DNA from: Ollibium composti
GTDB lineage: Bacteria > Pseudomonadota > Alphaproteobacteria > Rhizobiales > Rhizobiaceae
Assembly: GCF_004801285.1 (NCBI RefSeq)
Contig: NZ_SSNY01000017.1
Coordinates: 1-58,802 of the forward strand
DNA length: 58,802 bases
Reading direction: 5' to 3'
The notes beneath the pieces were generated by a model. It made no database searches. It worked only from the letters and a program-made list of their open reading frames with translations, and was not told where the DNA came from. The position numbers were made by a program, and so were the translations under genes. Numbering within the stretch: the first letter of the stretch is position 1; every line of letters begins with the position of its first letter. This document shows, piece after piece, positions 51,023-58,802 of the stretch.

Positions 51023-51050
51023 CTTGGCAAGGGGGGGGCGGCTGCCTATG
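51023..51050 (+). promoter_or_regulatory. Putative heat-shock-like promoter of ftsH with an eight-G spacer tract
   Basis: CTTGGC (51023-51028), 16 bases, CCTATG (51045-51050) resemble the alphaproteobacterial RpoH layout (CTTGAA, CCATAT). The spacer contains a run of eight G at 51031-51038. Transcription would give a leader of about 50 bases before the ftsH ATG at 51107. The match is partial. Confidence 0.4.
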
Positions 51051-51106
51051 TTAGGTCCAACTTCTCTCTTACGGCGTGCCGCTGGCGCGCCTCAACGGGA
51101 CGCTAA

Positions 51107-53044
51107 ATGAATCCGAACTACCGTAACCTCGCGCTCTGGGCCATCATCGCCGTCCTGCTGATCGCACTGTTCAACCTGTTCCAGACGCCGCAGACGCGTG
51201 GTGCATCGACGGATGTTCCGTATTCCCAGTTCCTTCAGGATGTCGGCGCGGGCCGGGTCAAGACGGTGACCATCGCCGGCGATCGCATCAGCGGCACCTA
51301 CACCGACACCTCCGGCGGCTTCCAGACCTATTCGCCCGGCGACCCGTCGCTGGTGTCCAGGCTCGAAGACAAGAACGTCACCATCAACGCCCGCCCCGAG
51401 ACGGACGGCTCCAACACGCTGTTCGGCTACCTGATCTCGTGGCTGCCGATGATCCTCATCCTCGGCGTGTGGATCTTCTTCATGCGCCAGATGCAGTCCG
51501 GTTCCGGCCGGGCCATGGGCTTCGGCAAGTCGAAGGCCAAGTTGCTCACCGAAGCGCACGGGCGCGTGACGTTCCAGGACGTCGCCGGCGTCGACGAGGC
51601 CAAGGAGGACCTGGAGGAGATCGTCGAGTTCCTGCGCGATCCGCAGAAGTTCCAGCGCCTCGGCGGCAAGATCCCGCGCGGCGTGCTGCTGGTCGGCCCG
51701 CCCGGTACCGGCAAGACCTTGCTCGCCCGCTCGGTCGCCGGCGAGGCGAACGTGCCGTTCTTCACCATTTCCGGCTCGGACTTCGTGGAAATGTTCGTCG
51801 GCGTCGGCGCATCCCGCGTGCGCGACATGTTCGACCAGGCCAAGAAGAACGCGCCCTGCATCATCTTCATCGACGAGATCGACGCGGTCGGCCGCCATCG
51901 CGGCGCCGGCCTCGGCGGCGGCAACGACGAGCGCGAGCAGACGCTGAACCAGTTGCTGGTCGAGATGGACGGCTTCGAATCCAACGAGTCGATCATCCTG
52001 ATCGCCGCGACCAACCGGCCCGACGTGCTCGACCCGGCGCTGCTGCGTCCCGGCCGCTTCGACCGCCAGGTGGTGGTGCCGAACCCCGACATCATCGGCC
52101 GCGAGAAGATCCTCAAGGTGCATGTGCGCAACGTGCCGCTGGCGCCGAACGTCGATTTGAAGACCATCGCGCGCGGCACGCCGGGCTTCTCCGGCGCCGA
52201 CCTGATGAACCTCGTCAACGAGGCCGCGCTGATGGCGGCGCGGCGCAACAAGCGCCTCGTCACCATGGCCGAGTTCGAAGACGCCAAGGACAAGATCATG
52301 ATGGGCGCCGAGCGGCGTTCGTCGGCGATGACGCAGGCGGAGAAGGAACTGACCGCCTATCACGAGTCCGGCCACGCCATCCTGGCGCTCAACGTGCCGA
52401 CGGCCGACCCGCTGCACAAGGCGACCATCATCCCGCGCGGCCGCGCCCTCGGCATGGTCATGCAGCTGCCGGAAGGCGACCGCTACTCGATGAGCTACAA
52501 GTACATGATCTCGCGCCTCGCCATCATGATGGGCGGGCGCGTGGCCGAAGAGTTCAAGTTCGGCAAGGAGAACATCACGTCCGGCGCTTCCTCCGACATC
52601 GAGCAGGCGACCAAGCTGGCGCGCGCCATGGTGACGCGCTGGGGCTTCTCCGACAAGCTCGGCCATGTCGCCTATGGCGACAACCAGGAAGAAGTCTTCC
52701 TCGGTCACTCGGTGGCGCGCCAGCAGAACATCTCGGAAGAGACCGCGCAGATCATCGACGCCGAGGTGCGCCGCCTCATCGACGACGCCTATTCGACGGC
52801 CAAGACCATCCTGACCAAGAAGAAGAAGGACTGGATCGCGCTCGCCGAAGGGCTGCTCGAATACGAGACGCTGTCGGGCGAGGAGATCAAGCAGCTGCTC
52901 GCCGGCAACAAGCCCTCGCGCGACCTCGGCGACGACACGCCGACCAGCCGCGGCTCGGCCGTGCCGAAGGCCGGCGGCACCGCGCGCGGCAAGAAGAAAG
53001 GTCCCGAGCCGGAAGGCGGCATGGAGCCGCAGCCCTCGAACTGA
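51107..53044 (+). CDS. ftsH: ATP-dependent zinc metalloprotease FtsH
   Basis: A 645-residue inner-membrane AAA+ protease. Two helices (about 8-25 and 108-126) flank a periplasmic domain. Walker A GPPGTGKT is at 197-204, Walker B IIFIDEIDAVGRHRG is near 260, and the second region of homology is NRPDVLDPALLRPGRFDRQ near 305-323. The protease domain has HESGH near residue 420 and a third zinc ligand in ATKLARAMV-type helix with Asp. It degrades membrane proteins and sigma-32. The last 40 residues are a Pro/Gly-rich tail. A strong terminator follows. Confidence 0.97.
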   Translation: MNPNYRNLALWAIIAVLLIALFNLFQTPQTRGASTDVPYSQFLQDVGAGRVKTVTIAGDRISGTYTDTSGGFQTYSPGDPSLVSRLEDKNVTINARPETDGSNTLFGYLISWLPMILILGVWIFFMRQMQSGSGRAMGFGKSKAKLLTEAHGRVTFQDVAGVDEAKEDLEEIVEFLRDPQKFQRLGGKIPRGVLLVGPPGTGKTLLARSVAGEANVPFFTISGSDFVEMFVGVGASRVRDMFDQAKKNAPCIIFIDEIDAVGRHRGAGLGGGNDEREQTLNQLLVEMDGFESNESIILIAATNRPDVLDPALLRPGRFDRQVVVPNPDIIGREKILKVHVRNVPLAPNVDLKTIARGTPGFSGADLMNLVNEAALMAARRNKRLVTMAEFEDAKDKIMMGAERRSSAMTQAEKELTAYHESGHAILALNVPTADPLHKATIIPRGRALGMVMQLPEGDRYSMSYKYMISRLAIMMGGRVAEEFKFGKENITSGASSDIEQATKLARAMVTRWGFSDKLGHVAYGDNQEEVFLGHSVARQQNISEETAQIIDAEVRRLIDDAYSTAKTILTKKKKDWIALAEGLLEYETLSGEEIKQLLAGNKPSRDLGDDTPTSRGSAVPKAGGTARGKKKGPEPEGGMEPQPSN

Positions 53045-53065
53045 TCGCCCGCAGGCCGGTCAAGG

Positions 53066-53093
53066 AAACGCCACGGCAGGTCCGTGGCGTTTT
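53066..53093 (+). terminator. Intrinsic terminator after ftsH
   Basis: AAACGCCACGG, loop CAGGT, CCGTGGCGTTTTG. It starts 22 bp past the stop and separates ftsH from tRNA-Glu. Confidence 0.93.
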
Positions 53094-53197
53094 GCTTTGC
53101 GGCGGGCTCGAAATGCGCTTGTGGTCAAGGGACTGGAAAAGCCGGTCGCGGCCAGTTGCTTTTTGAATCCGGCCAGCCTATATGGCCGGTCTTGGCT

Positions 53198-53272
53198 GCG
53201 CCCTTCGTCTAGCGGTCAGGACGGCGCCCTCTCACGGCGCAAACAGGGGTTCGATTCCCCTAGGGCGTACCA
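53198..53272 (+). tRNA. tRNA-Glu (anticodon CUC), element attachment site
   Basis: A complete cloverleaf of 75 nt with encoded CCA. The acceptor stem GCGCCCT pairs with AGGGCGT (one G-U), the anticodon arm is GCGCC-CTCTCAC-GGCGC with CUC at 53231-53233, and the T arm is GGGG-TTCGATT-CCCC. CUC reads GAG. The mobile element begins directly at its 3' end, leaving the tRNA intact, as is typical for integration at tRNA genes. The serine recombinase frame on the other strand ends inside it. Confidence 0.96.
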
Positions 53273-54853
53273 ACCTCGAACAAAAGAGAGAACTGCCGGC
53301 GGATTGTTGCCTACTCCGCTCGATGCAGCACGCGCCAGAGCGGCTTTCGAGCCCCTGATACGGATTTCCTTACCTTTTACGGTAACCTGCCGGACGACAA
53401 GGCGAGCATAGGCCTGTTTCAGTTCGGGTGAGCCGTTGTACAGTTTGTCCCGCAGCAGGTTCGACAACCTGTCAATCTTCTCCGGAGTTATCGATGTCTG
53501 GTCGCTGCTGGCGCGCTTGGTCAGATCAGCAATCTCGACCGTCAATTCGTCACGCTGGAGTTTCAGACCAACCAAGCGCTCCCGCAGGTTCGGGTCGTCC
53601 GGGTCCATCAGACCTTTCTCCACCAACGCGAGCAGGCGCGTGATCGCAGCTTCGGCTTCCTTGTGGGCATGGCGTAGTTGCGTCAGCCGGTCCTTGATCT
53701 GCCCTGCCTGCTCACTGCTCGACTTCGTGTAGGTTTTGAGCAGTCCGCCCAGCCGGTCGGGCGCCAGGACGCGCGCTGCGATTTCATTGACCACGATTTC
53801 ATCGAGCCGGTCCATACGAATGCGCATGCCTGGGCAAGCAATCGCGCCCTCGCGCATTTTGCGTGAGCAGCAATAATACCGATAGACCCCGCCCTTGCCT
53901 GTGTTGAGGACGAGGCCAGCCCCGCAATAGCCGCAGCGGGCAATACCGGCGAGCAGCGTCGGGCCGTTGACGATCCTGGGCGCTACGCGCTTAGGGTTGC
54001 GACTTTGAAGCAAAGCCTGCACCGTGTTGAAGGTCTGCTCATCGATGATCGCCGGCACCTCAAACTCGATCCATTCGGATGGCGGACGTGGCTTGCCGTT
54101 ACGGGTGTCGGTGCGATTGAAATGATGTTTGCCGTAGTAGGTCGTCGAGGTGAGTAGGCCATACACGCCGCCAGTCGAGAAGCGACGACCGCGTCGGGTA
54201 ATGCCTCGCTCGTTGAGATAGGTGGCAATCGCCTTGACGCCCAGCGGCCGGCTGTCCGCTCCGATAGCCAGCTTGAACAGGAGCCTGATCGTTCTGGCTT
54301 CCTCCTCATTGACGACCAGGACTTTCTTCTCGCGCGGCCCGCGCCGTTCCTTGATCTCCGTGGCGTAGCCGAAGGGCGGGCGCGAACCGTTCCAGAAGCC
54401 TTGCCGGGCGTTTTCCAGCATCGACCGGTGGACGTGTTTCGCCGTCTCCCTGGATTGGTGTTCGTCGAAAACGTTGAGGACCTTGCGAATAAATTCGCCG
54501 CTCGCATCCTGGCCGAGGTCCTGGGTGATCGAGACGAGTTCGACGCCCACCTTGCGCAACTGCCGGACATAGAACTCCGAATGCAGTGCGTCGCGAGAAA
54601 AGCGGCTGAGCGAATGCACGACCAGATGATCGAAGGGATGGTCAGGCTTCCTGGCCCTGTCGATCATCTTCTGAAAAACCGGCCGGTCTTCGTCCAATGC
54701 CGAAGCGCCCGGTTCGGTAAACACCTCAATCACCTCCCAGCCGCGCTGCTCACAATAGCGGCGGCACTGCGCGACCTGATCGGGCAACGACAGATCGGCA
54801 TCGGCCTGCCGGGCGGTGGAAACGCGCACGTAGATGGCGGCGTTGACAGTCAT
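53216..54853 (-). CDS. Large serine recombinase at the tRNA-Glu junction
   Basis: A 545-residue serine recombinase. The N-terminal resolvase domain has the nucleophile Ser12 in YVRVSTARQADADLS and the arginine segment SLSRFSRDALHSEF. The recombinase domain and a zinc ribbon (CGYCGAGL ... CCSRK ... CPG) follow, then a predicted coiled coil near 390-450. The last 18 codons are read antisense from the tRNA-Glu gene (residues from WYALGESNPCLRRERAPS), with the stop at 53216-53218, so this tail depends on the attachment site. It most likely integrates and excises the element. A small ORF ends 6 bp before its start. Confidence 0.92.
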   Translation of the reverse strand: MTVNAAIYVRVSTARQADADLSLPDQVAQCRRYCEQRGWEVIEVFTEPGASALDEDRPVFQKMIDRARKPDHPFDHLVVHSLSRFSRDALHSEFYVRQLRKVGVELVSITQDLGQDASGEFIRKVLNVFDEHQSRETAKHVHRSMLENARQGFWNGSRPPFGYATEIKERRGPREKKVLVVNEEEARTIRLLFKLAIGADSRPLGVKAIATYLNERGITRRGRRFSTGGVYGLLTSTTYYGKHHFNRTDTRNGKPRPPSEWIEFEVPAIIDEQTFNTVQALLQSRNPKRVAPRIVNGPTLLAGIARCGYCGAGLVLNTGKGGVYRYYCCSRKMREGAIACPGMRIRMDRLDEIVVNEIAARVLAPDRLGGLLKTYTKSSSEQAGQIKDRLTQLRHAHKEAEAAITRLLALVEKGLMDPDDPNLRERLVGLKLQRDELTVEIADLTKRASSDQTSITPEKIDRLSNLLRDKLYNGSPELKQAYARLVVRQVTVKGKEIRIRGSKAALARAASSGVGNNPPAVLSFVRGWYALGESNPCLRRERAPS

Positions 54854-54859
54854 GGCAGA

Positions 54860-55096
54860 TCAGCCTGCTTCGTTGTCGCCATGGATGATGGCGCTGATTT
54901 CGGCGGAGAGGAAGGCGCGAAGCAGAGTGATCTCCTCGTGAGTGATGGGCAGGTTCTCGGACATGTCGGCAAGAACATCATAGCCGTCTGGCGTGTGGCG
55001 GCAATGATATGGGGCGGCGTGAAGGCGCGGCTCGGCGTGGGAGATTTCCTCCTGCGCCTGCGGCCTTCCGGCATCCTGTCCAAAACCATGCTCCAT
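54860..55096 (-). CDS. Small protein upstream of the serine recombinase, unknown function
   Basis: A 78-residue frame from ATG 55096, ending 6 bp before the recombinase ATG. The C-terminal half is acidic and helical (ENLPITHEEITLLRAFLSAE). No family is recognised. Position and tight spacing suggest a co-translated accessory, such as a directionality factor or regulator, but this is an inference. A longer frame to 55165 exists. Confidence 0.6.
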   Translation of the reverse strand: MEHGFGQDAGRPQAQEEISHAEPRLHAAPYHCRHTPDGYDVLADMSENLPITHEEITLLRAFLSAEISAIIHGDNEAG

Positions 55097-55106
55097 CTCC
55101 GATGGT

Positions 55107-55298
55107 CTACGGCCGGAAGGCGATGACAACCAGAGGGATGCCGCCCCACTGGTATGCCTGCGCATCCACGACGGTGTTGGATGCGCGTCGTATCGGCTCC
55201 ATCGCGACGGCGATATGTTCGTAAAGACAGAAGGTTAGAGGGCTCTGGTCGGCCTGGGGCCTTGCGGAGATCGTGCAGCCCATTGCACTTGGAGACAT
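55107..55298 (-). CDS. Small ORF, unknown function
   Basis: A 63-residue frame, ATG 55298, ending 10 bp before the next small ORF. The C-terminal part (NTVVDAQAYQWGGIPLVVIAF) is hydrophobic at the end. It shares the direction and tight spacing of its neighbours. No domain is recognised, and the start may be the internal ATG at 55202. Confidence 0.4.
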   Translation of the reverse strand: MSPSAMGCTISARPQADQSPLTFCLYEHIAVAMEPIRRASNTVVDAQAYQWGGIPLVVIAFRP

Positions 55299-55359
55299 TG
55301 GCCATCGGCAGCCACGTCAGTTGCCTGCCGGGCAGGATGGGAAGTCGATTGTTAAAATT

Positions 55360-55373
55360 TGCAATTAATTGCA
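55360..55373. promoter_or_regulatory. 14-bp AT-rich perfect palindrome
   Basis: TGCAATTAATTGCA is a perfect palindrome in an AT-rich patch (55345-55375) just past the stop of the 352-residue tyrosine recombinase (55383) and ahead of the small ORFs. It could be a repressor operator or a recombinase site. I see no T-run that would make it a terminator. Confidence 0.5.
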
Positions 55374-55382
55374 CCGTGGATT

Positions 55383-56441
55383 TCAATCTTCCATTAACCC
55401 TTCGAGGACCGCGTCCAACCGCATGACGGCGCTGAAACTGGTGGCTTGGTTGTAGGATTTCTGGCTGCTGGAAAGTGAGGCATGGCCCAGAACGGATTTC
55501 GTGATACCGACATGCCCAGGATCGAGCAGCGCGATGTCGGTCGCCGCAATGTCGCGAAACAGATGAGGTGACACTGGCTTACCAAGATGTTGCTTCGTGG
55601 TTTTGGTCACGATGCCGGTGACGCTGTGAGGCCGAAGAGGTTCGCCTTTCTGCCCGATCCAAAGCCAGCCCTCGTCGTTCACCGAAGACCTGGTTTGCAG
55701 CAGGGGGCGTATGTCATTGACATAGACATCAAATGGCCGGGTCAACCAGCCCGGATAATGGAAATCGATGTCTCGGCCTTTCTTCGTTTCGTCCTTCAAA
55801 AAACGAACCCGGACACCGATCTGATCGCGCAGAAAACTGTGGTTGATGCGCAGAGCGGCGAAGTTCCGTCGTCTAGGTTCGGGACGCGCTATAAGTGCTG
55901 CGATCATCAACCCGTTGCGAAATATCTGTGCCCCGCTAATTTTACGCATTTGGAGATCTTTCCAGCCTGCTCGCATCAGATGCCGACCCAGTTCCTCCAG
56001 TTCAGCAACTGATGACATGCGCGGCAGTTTCGGGCGCGAGGGCACCGCCGTATTTGTCATCCTGTGCGCGAGCTTGGTCAGCCAAGGCTGGCCATCGGGC
56101 GGGTTGGTCGCACGTACAACGTAGGCGATGCCACGGACCGCAGCGGCAACAGTGAGTTCGGACCGACCGGGTGCATAGGCGTTGAGGAAAGTTTTGATCC
56201 AATCCTGATCGACTCTGTCGACCGGGGCAGCGTCCTGATCGAGATTATGCCGTTGGGCGAGCCACGAAAGGTAAAGGCCGTAGCCTCGTTCAAGGGAACG
56301 GAGGGTCGTAGGCTGCCAGTCGGCAGCAAAGCCTGCTTCGTCGAAGATGCCGGCTTTTTTCTGTGCAGCCATCCAAAGGTCTCGGTCGTATGCCGGCCAA
56401 TCCTCGAGCCGGAGGCTGGAAAACTTCTGCTTGGTCGTCAC
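55383..56441 (-). CDS. Tyrosine recombinase (integrase family), 352 residues
   Basis: A 352-residue tyrosine recombinase. An N-terminal arm/SAM-like region (to about 145) precedes the catalytic domain. The residues are complete: Arg190/191 in RPEPRRRNFAALR, Lys in KDETKKGRDID (about 220), His293-x-x-Arg296 in HLFRD, His320 in LGHAS, and Tyr330 in QKSYNQ. Its ATG overlaps the stop of the 580-residue recombinase by 4 bp, so the two are made together. This pairing of a smaller and a larger recombinase resembles Tn554-type TnpA/TnpB. Confidence 0.93.
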   Translation of the reverse strand: MTTKQKFSSLRLEDWPAYDRDLWMAAQKKAGIFDEAGFAADWQPTTLRSLERGYGLYLSWLAQRHNLDQDAAPVDRVDQDWIKTFLNAYAPGRSELTVAAAVRGIAYVVRATNPPDGQPWLTKLAHRMTNTAVPSRPKLPRMSSVAELEELGRHLMRAGWKDLQMRKISGAQIFRNGLMIAALIARPEPRRRNFAALRINHSFLRDQIGVRVRFLKDETKKGRDIDFHYPGWLTRPFDVYVNDIRPLLQTRSSVNDEGWLWIGQKGEPLRPHSVTGIVTKTTKQHLGKPVSPHLFRDIAATDIALLDPGHVGITKSVLGHASLSSSQKSYNQATSFSAVMRLDAVLEGLMED

Positions 56442-58180
56442 AGGATGTCCTCCGGGCTGAGGCCGAAGAACGCCTTTGCCTCGAAGCTGGGCGGTGGAGA
56501 CTTGACGAACTTCAGCGGCACGGGATCAAGCCGGGCGGCGATGACATGGTCATAACGACCCAGTGCGCTTTTGGTGTCGGCGCCTGTGTAAGCATTGATC
56601 GTAGTCGCGATGTTCTTGTGGCCGAGCAACTGGCGCACAGTCTCGTAGTCGCCGGGGTTGGCCGCGAGATAGGCGAACGCCGCCCAGTGGCGTACCAGAT
56701 GCGCGTTCATCACGAAGCCGATCTCTCGCCTGATCAAGCGGCGGAACTGACCGCTCAGAGTATGCGGGTCCTTTCCAGTTCCATGCTGGCTGATGAAGAA
56801 CTTCGAGGACGGCTTCTTGGTCAGGATGGGACGGAAGACGTCAACATAACGCTGCAATAGCGCGCTCACCTTTTCATTGAAGACGCCATCAATCGCCACC
56901 TCATTCTTCACCTCGCCAGAAGCGAAATGGACGATCCAGCGTCCGTCGGCACCACCCGCCGGACGTTTGATATGAATATCAAGATCGAGCGCGGCAGCGT
57001 TCTTGATGCGCAACGGCAGATGAAGGAGGATTGCGATCAACGCAGCCATCTGCATCTGCTGCGCCTGACGAACTGTTGGAAGAGTTATGTTGGCAAGATC
57101 GTTGGCCATCCGGAAGGGCAGATTGACGAGCGCTCGCATCGCGTGCTCCTCGTTGAACTGCGCCAAGCGTTCCTTGTTGCGCTCGGTCATACCATTCTGC
57201 CGGTGGCGCACCTTGTCGGCGAGGCGTTTCAGTTCGCGGTAGTGCTCATCCGATACGTCAACAAAATGTGCCACGCTGATGATGGCTGTCATCATCGCGC
57301 TCAAGGCCGGCTTCGTCTTGTCGTCGAGGTCTTTCCCGCCGAGACGAAGCTGAAGGCCACGCTTGACCAATTCCGGCTCGACACAATCCGCGAGGGATAC
57401 GAAGTGGCCCGCGGTCATGCCATTCTCGACATGCCGAGATAGATGCCACCGAAGATTGTTCAGATAACCCTTCAGAGTGATCGGTTTGATAATGCGACGT
57501 TCGTCCCCGGCAAAGGGATTGGCCGACGTCACCGCAGTCTTGTACATCTCGATCTCGCTCAACAGGCTTTCCGGAAACGCCACCCACGGCAGCCCCCGCC
57601 AACCCGCCGGTTCAACGTTGGCGACCGCCGGGAGGCCGGAGTCAGGATTAGCCGCCAACGTCCGGTTCCAGGCGCGGCGAGCCACATGCCACCGCTCGCG
57701 GGGATTGCGCTGGATCGTTTCGGTTTCAAGATGGATGCGGTAGCAGTCGAACGTTTCGATATTGACTTTCTCCGGATCGATCCCATGCACTGAGCACCAT
57801 CCCGCGAACCGGCGCAGTCCGTCACGATCCCGGCGGCCCAAAGGTTCAAGTCGCGTCTCCCATTCGGGCAGCAGCTTGAAGTTCCGGCGGCGGCGATGGA
57901 CCTTGATTTCCGCCATCATCATCGCGCGCGTCAGCCGGCTGATCATGTTGGCCCAGCCCCGCTTGGACAAGCCCGCCATCTGCCAGTTCGCTCTGCCTAT
58001 CCACTGACGAATGACGGCAGGGTCGGCGATGATCTCGCTGGGGTGCTTGCCGCAAATGCGGGCAAAGCGGCGGATTGCGGAGCAAAGTTCGCTACGTTGG
58101 GCAGACGACAGCGACGGCTCGACGCTGATGCGCTCCATCAAGCTGTTCAAGGTCAGCGTTTCATGTGCTGGCGCAGGCAT
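56438..58180 (-). CDS. Tyrosine recombinase (integrase family), 580 residues
   Basis: A 580-residue tyrosine recombinase with a long N-terminal part (about 370 residues) of unclear structure. The C-terminal catalytic domain is complete: Arg391 in LPLRIKNAAALDL, Lys425 in SGEVKNEV, His494-x-x-Arg497 in AHLVRHW, His521 in LLGHKN, and Tyr531 in NAYTGAD. Transcription runs toward the 352-residue partner, with a 4-bp overlap. A nested inverted repeat lies just upstream. It is unlike phage integrases in size and probably acts in a multi-recombinase complex. Confidence 0.93.
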   Translation of the reverse strand: MPAPAHETLTLNSLMERISVEPSLSSAQRSELCSAIRRFARICGKHPSEIIADPAVIRQWIGRANWQMAGLSKRGWANMISRLTRAMMMAEIKVHRRRRNFKLLPEWETRLEPLGRRDRDGLRRFAGWCSVHGIDPEKVNIETFDCYRIHLETETIQRNPRERWHVARRAWNRTLAANPDSGLPAVANVEPAGWRGLPWVAFPESLLSEIEMYKTAVTSANPFAGDERRIIKPITLKGYLNNLRWHLSRHVENGMTAGHFVSLADCVEPELVKRGLQLRLGGKDLDDKTKPALSAMMTAIISVAHFVDVSDEHYRELKRLADKVRHRQNGMTERNKERLAQFNEEHAMRALVNLPFRMANDLANITLPTVRQAQQMQMAALIAILLHLPLRIKNAAALDLDIHIKRPAGGADGRWIVHFASGEVKNEVAIDGVFNEKVSALLQRYVDVFRPILTKKPSSKFFISQHGTGKDPHTLSGQFRRLIRREIGFVMNAHLVRHWAAFAYLAANPGDYETVRQLLGHKNIATTINAYTGADTKSALGRYDHVIAARLDPVPLKFVKSPPPSFEAKAFFGLSPEDIL

Positions 58181-58241
58181 GGTGAAAGCTCCTTTCAGGC
58201 ATTGATTGACTGGTGATGACAGGTGCCGAACGGGGGCCTTT

Positions 58242-58298
58242 CTGGTGAAACCCCTGCCTCCGATTTTTATTGAAAATCGGGGATGGGAGTTTCACCAG
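58242..58298. promoter_or_regulatory. Nested inverted repeat upstream of the recombinase operon
   Basis: Outer arms CTGGTGAAAC (58242-58251) and GTTTCACCAG (58289-58298) are perfect, as are inner arms CCGATTTT (58260-58267) and AAAATCGG (58273-58280). It lies between the HTH gene and the 580-residue recombinase. It could be an attenuator in their transcript or a binding/recombination site. Confidence 0.7.
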
Positions 58299-58345
58299 GA
58301 CAACCGGCGAGGCCATTCCGGCCTGTCAGACGCTGACAGGGCTCG

Positions 58346-58606
58346 TCAGCGGGATCGCAGTTCAAACAGAAGTACGTTGTCCTCGGCGATGCGCAGCGAG
58401 CGGCCGAACTTATGCGCCACAAGCACGCCGCTATGGACAAAACGGTGTACCTGGCGCTCCGACACCTGCCAGCGCTTAGCGAGTTGCTTGATGGTGAAGA
58501 ACTGCTCGCCACGAAAGCGAGACGGCTGCAAGGAACTCTTGGCTCTTTCGGGAGGATCGCTCGCGTCGAGCGGGTTCGGTTTTACGGATTTGTTCAACCT
58601 GGTCAC
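58346..58606 (-). CDS. Small helix-turn-helix protein (excisionase-like)
   Basis: An 86-residue protein with a C-terminal HTH_17/MerR-like domain: FFTIKQLAKRWQVSERQVHRF then GVLVAHKFGRSLRIAE. This matches AlpA/excisionase-type DNA-binding proteins that bend DNA and set recombination direction. It starts at GTG 58606 with AAAGGAG eight bases upstream. It is the first gene of the recombinase cluster seen on this strand, and 165 bp with a nested inverted repeat separate it from the 580-residue recombinase. Confidence 0.85.
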   Translation of the reverse strand: MTRLNKSVKPNPLDASDPPERAKSSLQPSRFRGEQFFTIKQLAKRWQVSERQVHRFVHSGVLVAHKFGRSLRIAEDNVLLFELRSR

Positions 58607-58802
58607 GGCATGGCTCCTTTGGCTCGATATTCCAAAGGTCGGCCTCGCTCATTCGCAGAGAACCCAGGGCGGATTGTAAGCGAGGCTCTGACCGCACCTT
58701 CTTTGCGCAGGCCTGAAGGGGCACGGTGACGATCCGATTTGGAGGATCGTTTTGTGTCTGGACTTGACCATAGACTTGAGCCGGAGGGCGAGCTCCGGCG
58801 CT
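58607..58802. other. Gene-free segment at the right window edge with two inverted repeats
   Basis: I see no convincing gene here. CGATCC/GGATCG (58730-58749) followed by TTTTG is a weak plus-strand terminator, and GCCGGAG/CTCCGGC (about 58781-58799) is a second dyad at the edge. The segment holds the leader of the HTH gene. Confidence 0.4.

Noticed and set aside
53198..58802. A second attachment repeat within the window
   Set aside because: I looked for another copy of the tRNA-Glu 3' end and found none, so the far end of the element is outside.

Overview
The window is GC-rich chromosomal DNA from an alphaproteobacterium of the order Hyphomicrobiales (Rhizobiales), most likely a Mesorhizobium/Aminobacter-type member of the Phyllobacteriaceae. 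This rests on the ruvC-ruvA-ruvB-ybgC-tolQRAB-pal-cpoB-tilS-ftsH order, an RpoH2-type sigma factor behind an RpoE2-type promoter, rcdA behind a CtrA-type box, the purA/serA/serC neighbourhood, and several families of palindromic intergenic repeats. The genus is inferred, not proven.

Layout. 1-900 is scar tissue: the right end of an IS21-family element, a gene it truncated, and a C-terminal remnant of a GapR (DUF2312) gene. 930-15400 holds msrB, a CoxE-like VWA protein and its MoxR ATPase, a probable 6S RNA, an amino-acid ABC importer, rpoH2, an M48 protease, and a thiamine module (TPP riboswitch, thiBPQ, and divergent thiamine diphosphokinase). 15600-26000 holds uup, a LysE exporter, a chromosomal ccdAB, purA, a DMT transporter, serA and serC. 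26100-38500 holds an Omp25/31-like barrel, a MotA/MotB-like pair, an acyltransferase, a hemolysin-III protein, suhB, efp, a Sel1-repeat protein, thiE, an acyl-CoA ligase and small membrane proteins. 38500-53050 is the cell-cycle, recombination and envelope block: a probable MmgR-like sRNA, rcdA, ruvCAB, the tol-pal operon, tilS and ftsH. 53198 onward is tRNA-Glu(CUC), occupied at its 3' end by a mobile element with a large serine recombinase, two small ORFs, two overlapping tyrosine recombinases and a small HTH protein.

The most unusual feature is the ruvCAB cluster. A complete VapBC-type toxin-antitoxin pair sits in each of its two intergenic gaps (ruvC-vapBC-ruvA-vapBC-ruvB). The second toxin's stop codon overlaps the apparent TTG start of ruvB, and the first antitoxin's putative operator covers its own ribosome binding site. 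With ccdAB, the window has three type II toxin-antitoxin modules. The second highlight is the tRNA-Glu element, which combines one serine and two tyrosine recombinases and whose serine recombinase reading frame ends inside the tRNA gene.

Regulatory signals that agree with gene identity are a TPP riboswitch before thiBPQ, a GGAAC-N17-CGTT promoter before rpoH2, TTAA-N7-TTAA boxes before rcdA and the outer-membrane protein gene, and strong intrinsic terminators after tolB, pal and ftsH. REP-like elements lie between the binding-protein and permease genes of two ABC operons.
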